From assembly GCA_028408915.1 (NCBI GenBank), contig JAOOLS010000003.1, positions 1-42,592 on the forward strand: 42,592 nt of DNA, written 5' to 3'. Every line of letters begins with the position of its first letter. The stretch's first letter is position 1. Below are positions 8,710 to 16,728 of the stretch, one piece after another. The position numbers and the translations under genes are program-made. Under the pieces are notes generated by a model. It was not told the origin of the DNA. It did not search any database and worked only from the letters and a program-made list of their open reading frames with translations. The stretch is from Prochlorococcus sp. AH-716-J09. Its GTDB lineage: Bacteria > Cyanobacteriota > Cyanobacteriia > PCC-6307 > Cyanobiaceae.

Positions 8710-8802
8710 ATTAGTAAATTTTCCTTAAAAAATCGTTCTTTTATCAATATTTTTAAAATTTGGTCTTTAACAGATGCATGTTATGGACTAAGATCTTATG
8801 AG

Positions 8803-8876
8803 CGGGGCGTGGCGCAGCTTGGTAGCGCGGGTGCTTTGGGAGCACTAGGTCGCAGGTTCGAATCCTGTCGCCCCGA
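8803..8876 (+). tRNA. tRNA-Pro(UGG), intact; integration hot spot
   Basis: A 74-nt cloverleaf: acceptor CGGGGCG (8803-8809) pairs with CGCCCCG (8869-8875), discriminator A8876. The D stem is GCGC/GCGC, the anticodon stem GGTGC/GCACT and the T arm GCAGG-TTCGAAT-CCTGT. The anticodon TGG is at 8837-8839. CCA is not encoded. The anticodon arm GTGCT-TTGGG-AGCAC is the sequence shared by all the scars downstream, so it is the likely crossover core. Its 3' half probably belongs to the last element that integrated. Confidence 0.97.
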
Positions 8877-8929
8877 TCAGTTATAGCAGTAGGTTTGAGA
8901 TATTAACCAATCGTCTTAATATAAGATTT

Positions 8930-8952
8930 GCCCCTCTAGTAGCCCCTCCTGA
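8930..8952 (+). repeat. Segment A left repeat pair (GCCCCTC)
   Basis: GCCCCTCTAGTA (from 8930) is followed directly by GCCCCTCCTGA (from 8942). A third copy, GCCCCTCTAGT, is at 8994-9004. The same pair recurs at 22180/22192. Confidence 0.75.
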
Positions 8953-8972
8953 GCTATAGCTTGCTATTACTT

Positions 8973-8994
8973 GCACCTATTGGTGCTCCTTTTG
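8973..8994 (+). terminator. Possible weak terminator after tRNA-Pro
   Basis: The stem GCACC (8973-8977) pairs with GGTGC (8982-8986) around TATT and is followed by TCCTTTT. It is short, about 100 nt past the tRNA. Confidence 0.3.
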
Positions 8995-8999
8995 CCCCT

Positions 9000-9128
9000 C
9001 TAGTCATATACTTTATCCTGGTCTAATATCTCTCTCTTATATCCCTCAGCAAGCTCATCATTATATCTGCACTTTTCAATTATTTTTACTATCTCGGAGA
9101 TAGCTATAGTTTTTCGATCTTGCATCAT
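9000..9128 (-). CDS. Micro-protein, 42 aa
   Basis: Reads MMQDRKTIAISEIVKIIEKC and then RYNDELAEGYKREILDQDKVYD. It is soluble and mostly helical, and lies 13 nt after the 9142 gene on the same strand, so the two likely share a transcript. Its stop codon falls inside the third GCCCCTC repeat. The family is unknown. Confidence 0.45.
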   Translation of the reverse strand: MMQDRKTIAISEIVKIIEKCRYNDELAEGYKREILDQDKVYD

Positions 9129-9141
9129 TTAATAGTTATTT

Positions 9142-9438
9142 TTAAGCAGCATCATATTCATCCCTATCTTCAAGCTCTCTCATAAATCTTTTATCTAATA
9201 AGTAATTGTCTATAAGCTCAGCTGCCATAACTATCTCAGCAGCATTTTGAGATAGTTCATGTGTATCTTTGTCTAATAAGTAATTGTCAATAAGCTCTAG
9301 ATTGTACTCGTTTTCTTTAATTGGTTTATCGCTGTCTAATAGCTTTCTTATTTGTGTAAATACAAGCTCTTGATCGTATCCACTTTCTCTAATTTCTTTC
9401 AACATTTCATCTGGAATTTCCATAATCGTCAACCCCAT
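9142..9438 (-). CDS. Small acidic protein with an internal duplication
   Basis: This protein has 98 residues, acidic and helical. The phrase ELIDNYLLDK occurs twice (around residues 48-57 and 73-82), so the second half is a partial copy of the first. The start at 9438 follows GAGG by five bases. The N-terminal IPDEMLKEIRESGYDQELVFTQI resembles a small regulatory or antitoxin-like helix bundle, but I see no firm family. It is the first gene inside segment A after the tRNA and forms a likely two-gene unit with 9000-9128. Confidence 0.55.
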   Translation of the reverse strand: MGLTIMEIPDEMLKEIRESGYDQELVFTQIRKLLDSDKPIKENEYNLELIDNYLLDKDTHELSQNAAEIVMAAELIDNYLLDKRFMRELEDRDEYDAA

Positions 9439-9613
9439 AAAAACCTCTATATATATAGAAACGTATTTCGAATAAAAATCAAATATCTATCAGATCTGAA
9501 GATCCACCTTGTTCAAGACTTTCAACCACTTCTCTTGATAAAGAGCTTATTGCGATTTCTTTAAGAATGTAGCTGATACAAAAAATAAAGATTCAATATC
9601 TACAATTATTTAG

Positions 9614-9808
9614 TTATTTAATTTCTAACTTCTCCGCCTTCCTCAATATTTGATTCTTTAAAAAAACAAGCGCATCTAATTTTTCTTCTTTTTCTTCAAT
9701 ATTTACAAATTTCATTTCTGCAATTTCAATAATTGCTTTATTAACATTTTTAAGCTGTTTCTTAATAATTCTTTTTGGTTTTTTAATTGATTCCATTGGA
9801 ATTATCAT
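9614..9808 (-). CDS. Small lysine-rich helical protein
   Basis: This protein has 64 residues. Nearly the whole sequence (KKQLKNVNKAIIEIAEMKF, then NIEEKEEKLDALVFLKNQIL) looks like two amphipathic helices forming a hairpin coiled coil. It has no signal or membrane segment. The function is unknown. It lies between the 9142 pair and a small lipoprotein on the same strand. Confidence 0.45.
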   Translation of the reverse strand: MIIPMESIKKPKRIIKKQLKNVNKAIIEIAEMKFVNIEEKEEKLDALVFLKNQILRKAEKLEIK

Positions 9809-9864
9809 TTTCTTTATATTCTCTTTATTTTCTGAAAATGCAAGTCTCTCACTCGAAAAATCTT

Positions 9865-10182
9865 TTAATTATTTAATTTATAATTTGTTTTTATAGTTTT
9901 TATTATTGAATCTTGTGGTTCTTCACTTGGGAAACAATTAATAATTCTATATTTTCCGCCTTTCTTATCAGTCTCTACAACTGTAAATTCCACATACTTA
10001 CCTATTCCATCTATTAAATCCTTCACTTCTGTATTAATTATCTCTTCATTTTCATTTTCAATAATACGAGATTTCCCACCGCAACTAATTAATGCATTTT
10101 CTTTAGTAACAAAAAAATCTTTATCATTACTGCATGAGGACAGAAAAGATAAAGAAAATACAATTAAAAGAAGTTTTTTCAT
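9865..10182 (-). CDS. Small lipoprotein next to phoB
   Basis: The 105-residue protein begins MKKLLLIVFSLSFLSSCSND. LSSC is a lipobox, so Cys17 should be lipidated and the rest periplasmic. Two more cysteines (SCGG and NCFP) could form a disulfide. The gene diverges from phoB, and the shared 140-nt region contains an 11-bp-phased TTAAG pair, so phosphate control is plausible. I chose the ATG at 10182; the reading two codons longer needs a TTG. The function is unknown. Confidence 0.6.
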   Translation of the reverse strand: MKKLLLIVFSLSFLSSCSNDKDFFVTKENALISCGGKSRIIENENEEIINTEVKDLIDGIGKYVEFTVVETDKKGGKYRIINCFPSEEPQDSIIKTIKTNYKLNN

Positions 10183-10225
10183 AGTCAAAAGTTTTTATAC
10201 ATAATTAATTTATAAGGCAATTTTA

Positions 10226-10241
10226 TTAAGTAGAAGTTAAA
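10226..10241. promoter_or_regulatory. Candidate Pho box between lipoprotein gene and phoB
   Basis: TTAAG at 10226-10230 and TTAAA at 10237-10241 are 11 bp apart, the spacing PhoB half-sites use. The same layout is upstream of the phytase-like, porin and pstS genes. This suggests autoregulation of phoB-phoR or control of the divergent lipoprotein. Confidence 0.5.
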
Positions 10242-10322
10242 CCATAATTCAATGTAAATTAATTATGAAATAATTAGATCAAATAATTTTGATTATATAA
10301 AATAAAATTGTTGGAACTTTCA

Positions 10323-11051
10323 ATGGCTATTAAAGATCATAAAAGTTTGCAAGACTCAAGAATTCTTCTTGTAGAGGATGATAAGAGTATTAGGCTTACA
10401 GTCAGTGAAACCTTGAGCAGCGAAGGTTTTAGAGTGTCAAGTTTCAAAGACGGTTTAAGTGCCTTAGATTTTATTAATAATGATATTAAAAAAGATGTTG
10501 ACCTAATAATTCTAGATTTAATGTTGCCAGGACTAAATGGATTAGAGTTATGTAGAAAAATAAGAAATGATGAAGACTACACACCCATACTAATTTTGAG
10601 TGCTAAAGATAATGAATCAGACAGGGTTCTTGGATTAGAGGTTGGTGCAGATGATTATTTAACAAAACCCTTTGGTTTAAATGAATTAATTGCTAGATCT
10701 AGAGCCTTAATAAGAAGATCTAAACGTAATAAAAAATATATAGAAAAATCAAAAACTGTTCTCGAGTTTAATCATATAAAAATGTTTTTGGAAGAATGTA
10801 GGGTAACTTCTTTTGATAGAGAAATAACATTATCTCCAAAAGAATTTAAATTATTAGAGTTATTTCTGAAAAATCCAAAAAGGGTTTGGTCAAGAGATTT
10901 AATACTTGAAAAAATTTGGGAAATTGACTTTATTGGTGATACTAAAACTGTAGATGTTCATGTTAGGTGGCTCAGAGAGAAATTAGAAGAAGATCCCTCA
11001 GCTCCAAAGTTTCTTAAAACTGTAAGAGGTTTTGGATATAAGTTTGGATGA
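10323..11051 (+). CDS. phoB: Phosphate response regulator PhoB
   Basis: A DNA-binding response regulator of the OmpR/PhoB class, 242 residues. The receiver domain (residues about 12-125) shows the acidic pair VEDD, phosphoacceptor Asp65 in LIILDLMLPG, and Lys115 in YLTKPFG. The C-terminal winged helix carries EFKLLELFLKNPKRVWSRD and the recognition part TKTVDVHVRWLREKLE, ending VRGFGYKFG. It would bind TTAAG-type Pho boxes when phosphate is short. The ATG at 10323 has GGAA upstream; a TTG at 10308 is the alternative. The stop codon overlaps the phoR start by four bases. Confidence 0.93.
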   Translation: MAIKDHKSLQDSRILLVEDDKSIRLTVSETLSSEGFRVSSFKDGLSALDFINNDIKKDVDLIILDLMLPGLNGLELCRKIRNDEDYTPILILSAKDNESDRVLGLEVGADDYLTKPFGLNELIARSRALIRRSKRNKKYIEKSKTVLEFNHIKMFLEECRVTSFDREITLSPKEFKLLELFLKNPKRVWSRDLILEKIWEIDFIGDTKTVDVHVRWLREKLEEDPSAPKFLKTVRGFGYKFG

Positions 11052-12208
11052 AAATGAAAACACTACAAGAAGTATTATTTTTTTTACATCAGAAGTGGAA
11101 AATAAAAGTCAAGCATTTTTCTCAATCAAAAGAAAAAAAATTTGAAGTTGATAAAAATAAGTATAAAAAAACTATTGATTTCCCATTTGATAAAATTAGA
11201 CCTCAAGAAGTGTTGTCTTGGTTAGATTATTCATCGCAAGGGTGGATAATCTTATCATCTGATCTAACAATAAAATTTATCAATCAGAAAGCTTTATCTC
11301 TTATTAGGGTTATCAAATATAAAGATGTAATTGGAAAAGCAATTAATGATATTAATGAGCTTGAAGTACTTAGTAATAAAATTCTATATTTAAGAAAAAA
11401 AGATTTCCCATTCAACCTTGATTTCACAATTGCGGGAGTACCCATTTCGGTAAATATTGTTAGAGGAAGGAAAAAGAATTATTTAATATTATTGGAAAGT
11501 AAATTATCAATTGAATCGATAAAAAAACGACAAAATCAATTAATTAATGATGTGTCTCATGAACTGAAAACTCCTCTTACATCACTTATCTTAATTGGGG
11601 AAAGACTTGAATCAGTAGTATCAAAAAAGGATAGGTATCTTGTTAAAAGACTTAAGAAAGAGTCAAAAAGATTAAGAAAAATGGCCGAAGAGACTTTAGA
11701 GCTTTCTAAGCTAGAAAGTAGCGAAGATTTTAATAAAAACAAAAAAATATCTATTTCAGATTTGATTATGGAATCTTGGCAAACACTAAAACCGCTTGCA
11801 GAAAAAAAGGATATAAAAATAAATTTATTTTCTCCAACAAAATATTATATATCTGGGGATATTGAAAATTTAAAAAGAGCATTTATAAATATTTTAGATA
11901 ACGCTATTCGTTATTCCCCAACAAAAGAGGGCATACAAATTGAAATTTTTAAGAGAGATAGCTCTGTTGTTATAAGAGTTAGAGATAAAGGTATTGGATT
12001 AGAAGAAAATGAATCAAATGACATTTTTTCTCGTTTTTATCGTGGGGATCCATCAAGGACTAAATTTAAGAAAAGTGGAAGTGGTTTAGGTCTTTCAATT
12101 ACAAAAAAAATAATTAATAACAATAAAGGTTTTATAAAGGCATTTAATCATAAAGATGGTGGAGCGATTATTGAAACTATCTTTCCGTGTCTTAATACAG
12201 ATTTATAG
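11048..12208 (+). CDS. phoR: Phosphate sensor histidine kinase PhoR
   Basis: The sensor partner of PhoB, 386 residues, co-translated with it through an ATGA overlap. A PAS-like segment spans residues about 50-150. The dimerisation box is NDVSHELKTPLTSL with His171 as the phosphorylation site. The ATPase has an N box (FINILDNAIRYSP), G1 (VRDKGIGLE), an F box (FSRFYRGD) and G2 (GSGLGLSITKKI). The N-terminus (TLQEVLFFLHQKWKIKVKHF) is not a convincing membrane helix, so this kinase may sit at the membrane peripherally and sense through a partner such as PhoU or the Pst transporter. It converges on the 12216 gene. Confidence 0.9.
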   Translation: MKMKTLQEVLFFLHQKWKIKVKHFSQSKEKKFEVDKNKYKKTIDFPFDKIRPQEVLSWLDYSSQGWIILSSDLTIKFINQKALSLIRVIKYKDVIGKAINDINELEVLSNKILYLRKKDFPFNLDFTIAGVPISVNIVRGRKKNYLILLESKLSIESIKKRQNQLINDVSHELKTPLTSLILIGERLESVVSKKDRYLVKRLKKESKRLRKMAEETLELSKLESSEDFNKNKKISISDLIMESWQTLKPLAEKKDIKINLFSPTKYYISGDIENLKRAFINILDNAIRYSPTKEGIQIEIFKRDSSVVIRVRDKGIGLEENESNDIFSRFYRGDPSRTKFKKSGSGLGLSITKKIINNNKGFIKAFNHKDGGAIIETIFPCLNTDL

Positions 12209-12215
12209 GGAAAAT

Positions 12216-12542
12216 TTAAAAAATATTAGGACATGATTTTTCTGCAATAAATTTTTTTAAATTCAAAACCCCTTCTCTTGTAAAAAGAATGCTTCCTTCT
12301 TTGGAGTCATCTGCCCAATAAGAATCTCTTTTGCCAATAGCTAACCAAAGCCTATCAGGTAATGTTGGCATGTACATACTCTCGAAAGCAGATGTTCCAA
12401 TGTCATTTTCTTCTTTCATATCTTTGCATGCTTCTATCATTAGTTTGGGTCGATTTAAATAATGCCTGACACCCTGCCAATAATATTTTGTTTCAGCTTT
12501 AACTGGGGCGATGAATAAAATAATAAATATTAGGTATTTCAT
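12216..12542 (-). CDS. Small secreted protein in the Pho cluster
   Basis: This protein has 108 residues. A signal peptide (MKYLIFIILFIAPVKA) precedes a compact domain with two cysteines (EACKD and EKSCPN) and several Trp/Tyr (KYYWQGV, DRLWLAIGKRDSYW). It is periplasmic by prediction. The function is not recognised. It lies between phoR and the phytase-like gene, just downstream of the latter's terminator, which points to a phosphate-stress role by context only. Confidence 0.6.
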   Translation of the reverse strand: MKYLIFIILFIAPVKAETKYYWQGVRHYLNRPKLMIEACKDMKEENDIGTSAFESMYMPTLPDRLWLAIGKRDSYWADDSKEGSILFTREGVLNLKKFIAEKSCPNIF

Positions 12543-12572
12543 GATTTAACTTTTTTTAATTATAAGAACTGC

Positions 12573-12602
12573 AAAAAAAAGCCACCTTATATAAAAGGTG
12601 AC
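12573..12602 (-). terminator. Terminator of the phytase-like gene
   Basis: The stem CACCTT (12583-12588) pairs with AAGGTG (12595-12600). Eight A at 12573-12580 provide the minus-strand U tail. Confidence 0.65.
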
Positions 12603-12620
12603 TTTTATTAGTAGTTTTAA

Positions 12621-14903
12621 CTAGATTTTTCCAATATTTAGGAAAAGAGTTTCACCAGTTGATTTCTTTCCAGTCCCGTCGTTGTCAGTTGAAATCCATG
12701 CTTGCCCCTCGCTTGTTATTGCTAAGCCTTCAACCTTTTCAAGGATAAAACCACCCGTAGATTGCATTACTGGTTTTAGATCAGTAACTAACTCTTTTTC
12801 AACTAAAGGATAAAGTCTGGGAGGAATATTAGTCTGAAGACCTTCGAAAATAACATCATCTAAATCTATTTTATATATAGCTTTCAATTTCGCTTTCTTT
12901 CCATAGAAACTATCTCTTTCGATTACATAAAGTGCCCCGTCATGGTAAGTCAATTCTGAAATGCCAACGCCACCTTTTTTGATCCTATCTAATTGATAAT
13001 TTACGGCCCCCCACTGTTTGGTTTTTAAATTATAGGAAAGGATCTTAGTAGTATTGAAAGTATCATCACCCCAAGGCTTCTGTTGAGCAATATAAAGAAT
13101 ATCCCCATTCCTTGTTATGCCTTCAAAACCAGGATTTTTAGCATAATTAAGATATGAAAGTGGTGGAGTTATCTTCTCTAAAATTTCACCATCTGAGCTT
13201 ACATGGTAGATTGCAGGAGGATGTTCATCTAGCTTTTTCTTGATTCCTTCAGTAGAAATGTAGAATCCACCATTACCATCAGTAGTAATACCCTCTTGAT
13301 CCATAAATAATGCAGTCTTACCATCTAGCTTTATATCTATAGCTCTTTCTAATAGTGCTGGGGAAGATGAAGGATCAATAACGTAAATTCTTGGCTGAGT
13401 TTTAAAAGTCCCATCATTTACAGCATAAATTTTACCGTCATCACCAGCCACCATTCCACTTATCGCACCCCAAGATACAAATTCAAGGCCATTTTCATTT
13501 GTTAAATGTGGGTATGAAGCAGGAGCATCTTGTAGTTGATAAATAGTCACATGAGAAGATAAACCAGGTTCTTTTTTGTTGTAGTCTTTTTCATTTGCTG
13601 AGGCAATTAATCCCCTCTCTGGAATTGCGACAAATCCCTCTGGTCCAATGCCTGATGGAAGTAATTGAGTAAGCAAAGGTTGATTTAGTTCTGTGATATC
13701 GTAAACAGCTACTATCCCAGCTCGTTCAGCACCAACAAATAAATAGGGCGTTCCATTAATTTTTGAATATGTAACTGACTCAGGTTCTACTCCCTTTTTA
13801 CCTGCTCTCCCATCTTGGAAATGACCTATTTGTGCAATTGCTCTTTCTAGTCTATTTGCATCTTCATAAACTACTGTTCCATCTTTTTTAAAAATAGTCC
13901 AGGATCTTGAACCACCTCTTTTTGCCTGACTTGGATCAATATGCTTGTAATCGCCTTCATTTGCTGTTGCAAAATGGTCATTATCAATCCAAGTAAGACC
14001 ATCGGGTTCTCTTCTTACATTCTTTAGTTTGCTTTTAAATTTATGTGCTCCATCTTTCTTTGTATCCATTCCTGCCATTTGTTTTACAACTCCTGCCGAG
14101 AAATGTGATATTACATTTCCATCTTTATCAATTACTGCAAGATGGTTGTTTTCTTGAAGAGAGACAACTGTTTCACCAAGATCATTAATAGCAACGAATT
14201 CTGGTTCGGGATCAAAAGGAGCTATTTCGGATAAGCCTGTTAAATCTACTTTTTTAATTGAGTTACATTGTATTTTTCCTCTTTTGTTTAACTTCACAAG
14301 AGAAACATAACCTGGAGGATTAATTTGAATGCCATTGTCATCAATTTGAGGGATAAATCCATTTTTATATTCTTCATCCCTCTCATTCTCTATAGCGACA
14401 GCTAGAAATGTTCCGTCTGGTGAAACAAAAACGCTATCAGGCTGCCCACCTAAATCACATTCTTTTACTGCTTTTCTTGTTTCTAAATTGTATTGAACTA
14501 AAGCTCCTGAAGGATTTGTATAACTTTCAGATGTATTCGAACCTATATAAGCATTGTTTCCAAGTGCTGCAATTCCAGTGGGTTCTGCTTCCAGTTCAAC
14601 AACTCCCAATGCTTTAGGTTTTGCAGGGTCTGAGATATCAACTAAACCTACTACTCCTAGATCGCTATCTGTATACATCAAAGTCTTACCATCTTCTGAT
14701 GCAGTAACAACTTCTGAAGAAGTTTTGGTTGTAGATTTTGATCCCTCTGGTAAATTATCACTTACATTGAAAGAAGAAATTCTGTTGAAGTTTTTTTCAT
14801 TTGCCCAATATTTTGTATTCCAATTTGCAAATCCGCCACTTGTAGAGGAGGCGACGATTGCAAGTAATGCTGAAAAACTTGCAGCAGCTAGGGTTTTTTT
14901 CAT
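12621..14903 (-). CDS. Secreted phytase-like phosphoesterase (beta-propeller)
   Basis: A 760-residue exported protein, with signal peptide MKKTLAAASFSALLAIVASS. The first half has LVIVD/choice-of-anchor-I type repeats (LGVVGLVDISDPAKPKALG, REPDGLTWIDNDHFATANEGD, GPEGFVAIPERGLIASANE). The second half has the marks of the esterase-like-of-phytase family (GISGMVAGDDGKIYAVND, FMDQEGITTDGNGGFYISTEG, NPGFEGITRNGDILY, KVEGLAITSEGQAWISTDND). The repeated acidic/EG turns should bind calcium. It probably releases phosphate from organic esters in the periplasm or outside the cell, serving as the alkaline phosphatase of this cluster. The exact enzyme class (PhoX-like or phytase-like) cannot be settled from sequence alone. 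Three TTAAG half-sites lie upstream. Confidence 0.75.
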   Translation of the reverse strand: MKKTLAAASFSALLAIVASSTSGGFANWNTKYWANEKNFNRISSFNVSDNLPEGSKSTTKTSSEVVTASEDGKTLMYTDSDLGVVGLVDISDPAKPKALGVVELEAEPTGIAALGNNAYIGSNTSESYTNPSGALVQYNLETRKAVKECDLGGQPDSVFVSPDGTFLAVAIENERDEEYKNGFIPQIDDNGIQINPPGYVSLVKLNKRGKIQCNSIKKVDLTGLSEIAPFDPEPEFVAINDLGETVVSLQENNHLAVIDKDGNVISHFSAGVVKQMAGMDTKKDGAHKFKSKLKNVRREPDGLTWIDNDHFATANEGDYKHIDPSQAKRGGSRSWTIFKKDGTVVYEDANRLERAIAQIGHFQDGRAGKKGVEPESVTYSKINGTPYLFVGAERAGIVAVYDITELNQPLLTQLLPSGIGPEGFVAIPERGLIASANEKDYNKKEPGLSSHVTIYQLQDAPASYPHLTNENGLEFVSWGAISGMVAGDDGKIYAVNDGTFKTQPRIYVIDPSSSPALLERAIDIKLDGKTALFMDQEGITTDGNGGFYISTEGIKKKLDEHPPAIYHVSSDGEILEKITPPLSYLNYAKNPGFEGITRNGDILYIAQQKPWGDDTFNTTKILSYNLKTKQWGAVNYQLDRIKKGGVGISELTYHDGALYVIERDSFYGKKAKLKAIYKIDLDDVIFEGLQTNIPPRLYPLVEKELVTDLKPVMQSTGGFILEKVEGLAITSEGQAWISTDNDGTGKKSTGETLFLNIGKI

Positions 14904-14945
14904 TTAGTGCGTAAGAAAATACATCCTCATGCTCCCTTTAAAAAG

Positions 14946-14983
14946 TTAAGAAAAAAAAATAAATTTATTAAGAACACTTTAAG
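14946..14983. promoter_or_regulatory. Candidate Pho box of the phytase-like gene
   Basis: TTAAG occurs at 14946, 14968 and 14979; the gaps are 22 and 11 bp, so all three fall on one helix face. They lie 43-80 nt before the start at 14903. Confidence 0.6.
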
Positions 14984-15000
14984 TTTTTAATTTTTAGGTA

Positions 15001-15025
15001 AAAAAAAGACCTCCACGTTGGAGGC
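15001..15025 (-). terminator. Terminator of the Pho-cluster porin
   Basis: CCTCCA (15010-15015) pairs with TGGAGG (15019-15024) around CGT. The A run just before gives the U tail on the minus strand. Confidence 0.75.
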
Positions 15026-15047
15026 CCTTTTAATTTGGTTATTCTGG

Positions 15048-16388
15048 TTAGAATTTAAATGTAGTTGTAAGTCCAAGACCTGAGGTATCTTCAGAACCAT
15101 CAACTTCAGCGATGTATCCAAATGCAGTCATTGAAACTCCATCATTTATTGGAAAACTGTATGAAGCTTCATAACCGTATACCTCATTAGCTCCATCATC
15201 TATTGCACCATTTGTACCAAAGCCAACTTCAAAAGTACCCTCACCAAGATCGGTTGCATATCCAACTTTGAATTGAGTAGTATCTTTGTTTGCACCTTGC
15301 TTGGTTCCAATTTCAACACCACCACTTAATGTTCCCATACCTTCTGGTGTGTAGTAAGCAGTAGCACCATAGTAAGTGGTATCACTATTAGCAGTTGCAC
15401 CTCCATCAGCTAATGCATAACCGAAAGTAAATCCATAAGTATCATTTGAATAACCTAAAGCGGCTCCGAGACCATCTGTACTTTCTTTTGTAGCAATACC
15501 ACTTGTTCCGCTATCACCTGAAAAGCCGAAACCAAACTCCCAGCCATCTGCAAATTCTGTTCCTAAGCTTACAGAAACATCTCCACCAGCATCAACTGCA
15601 TTTTTAGCTCCACAATCATCCATAGCATCGATAATTGTTCCTAATGCACAAGCATTTGGGAAATTCTTAGATAAGTCCATTGAATCTCCAACTGAAACAT
15701 CCCATCTTCCTAATGGAAATGTGTAGTTAACGTCTTCAATTGTAAGAGCATCTTGAGATTCACCAAAACCAGTTACGCCCTGCACAGTATTTGTACCAGC
15801 GGCATTACCGGCTGCAAACTCAATATTTAGTTTGTCATCACCAGTAAAACTAGTATTTAAATCCACTTCATAGTGATAAGCAAAAGTTGTTTGCTCTTCA
15901 TTATTATTGTCTCCAACAATAGCTGCACCGTTTGAGCCAGCACCAATCTGCATTTCTACTTTACCTGACATAGAAGTCGTTTCAGAGAAACTACCAGCTT
16001 CAATGCCATTAACACGAGCTTCAAGTCCATCCACTCTTCCTTTCATAATTGCTAATTCAGAACCAAGCTCATCACTTAGCCTTTCTATTGCGGCTCCGTT
16101 CATTAAGCCTTCACCACCGGCAATTAATCTGTTTAATTCAGCTGCAGCTTCAATACGATGAACTGGGCTACCATTGAATCTTGGACTTTTTGAAAGATCT
16201 TTTAATGAATCATAAGCCCAGTCGCCTGGAACCAATAGATCTGATTTGAAATCGCCTGTTGATATAACTTCAGGGGATTTGGTGAAAGGGCTGAATTCAG
16301 GTTGATTGATTTCAGCAGCATTTACTGCAAGACCTGATGCCATTGAAATGATCGCAGGAGCAGCAATTAATTTTTGAAAAAGTTTCAT
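15048..16388 (-). CDS. Pho-cluster outer-membrane porin with SLH remnant
   Basis: A 446-residue Som/OprB-type porin. After the MKLFQKLIAAPA signal peptide comes a shortened S-layer-homology region (VPGDWAYDSLKDLSKSPRF, then HRIEAAAELNRLIAGGEGL), then a coiled coil (MKGRVDGLEARVNGIEAGS), then the barrel, ending LTTTFKF. The other two porins here lack the SLH part. Two conserved pairs of cysteines near residues 200-216 (NACALG and MDDCGAKN) are likely a disulfide loop and recur in the other porins. Position next to pstS and a phased TTAAG pair upstream suggest a phosphate or phosphate-ester channel made under phosphate stress. The ATG at 16388 has GAGG just upstream. Confidence 0.82.
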   Translation of the reverse strand: MKLFQKLIAAPAIISMASGLAVNAAEINQPEFSPFTKSPEVISTGDFKSDLLVPGDWAYDSLKDLSKSPRFNGSPVHRIEAAAELNRLIAGGEGLMNGAAIERLSDELGSELAIMKGRVDGLEARVNGIEAGSFSETTSMSGKVEMQIGAGSNGAAIVGDNNNEEQTTFAYHYEVDLNTSFTGDDKLNIEFAAGNAAGTNTVQGVTGFGESQDALTIEDVNYTFPLGRWDVSVGDSMDLSKNFPNACALGTIIDAMDDCGAKNAVDAGGDVSVSLGTEFADGWEFGFGFSGDSGTSGIATKESTDGLGAALGYSNDTYGFTFGYALADGGATANSDTTYYGATAYYTPEGMGTLSGGVEIGTKQGANKDTTQFKVGYATDLGEGTFEVGFGTNGAIDDGANEVYGYEASYSFPINDGVSMTAFGYIAEVDGSEDTSGLGLTTTFKF

Positions 16389-16442
16389 AAACCTCAACAC
16401 GTAAAAATGGACACAAGTCCAATTTCATACCAACGAATTAAA

Positions 16443-16459
16443 GTTAAGAAAAGAGTAAG
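16443..16459. promoter_or_regulatory. Candidate Pho box of the porin
   Basis: GTTAAG at 16443-16448 and AGTAAG at 16454-16459 are 11 bp apart, 55-70 nt upstream of the porin start. This is the porin-proximal part of the 340-nt divergent porin/pstS region. Confidence 0.5.
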
Positions 16460-16624
16460 AAATTAGGTCAGAAGGAAATTTTAAAGAGAGTTTAAACTTT
16501 TCTTAAATCAAACAAAATAATTTCTTTATTTCTTGAATATTTTTTAAAGTAAGAATTTAAAATTGAATTTATTTATTTTCAATTATTTTCAAAACCAAAC
16601 GTAAATAAGTTAAATTGATATTTA

Positions 16625-16653
16625 GTTTAAGAAGGGGTTAAGAACTAATTAAC
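16625..16653. promoter_or_regulatory. Candidate Pho box of pstS, three half-sites
   Basis: TTAAG at 16627, TTAAG at 16638 and TTAAC at 16649 have exact 11-bp steps. On the opposite strand this reads CTTAACC-N4-CTTAAAC, close to the cyanobacterial Pho box. It lies about 80-100 nt before pstS. The rest of the 16389-16728 gap is AT-rich with no ORF. Confidence 0.65.
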
Positions 16654-16728
16654 CACAGGATAAAATTTTAATCAATGAGTATTTGTGTATAAATTCAGTG
16701 CTATAAATATGTAGTCTTTCATTTAATC

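Larger units (their letters stand above)
8188..8802. mobile_element. Segment Z: small integrated segment upstream of tRNA-Pro (tentative)
   Basis: The segment lies between the damaged tRNA-Pro copy (8144) and the intact one (8803). A TTAGCGAG pair (8248 and 8258) sits near its left end, and TTAGCGAG plus a weak second copy (8690 and 8702) lie about 140 nt before the tRNA core, the same distance as in segments A and B. The only cargo is a 60-residue membrane protein. No recombinase gene is present. Confidence 0.45.

Noticed and set aside
8046-8886. Open frames at 8046-8258 (-) and 8677-8886 (+)
   Set aside because: Both run through the tRNA-Pro copies and have no protein-like features; the tRNA explains the sequence.
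9479-9580. Minus-strand open stretch ending SREVVESLEQGGSSDLIDI
   Set aside because: Protein-like tail but no start codon; at most a gene fragment, too short to call.
14408-14907. Two + frames opposite the phytase-like gene
   Set aside because: Low-complexity antisense readings of a clearly supported gene.
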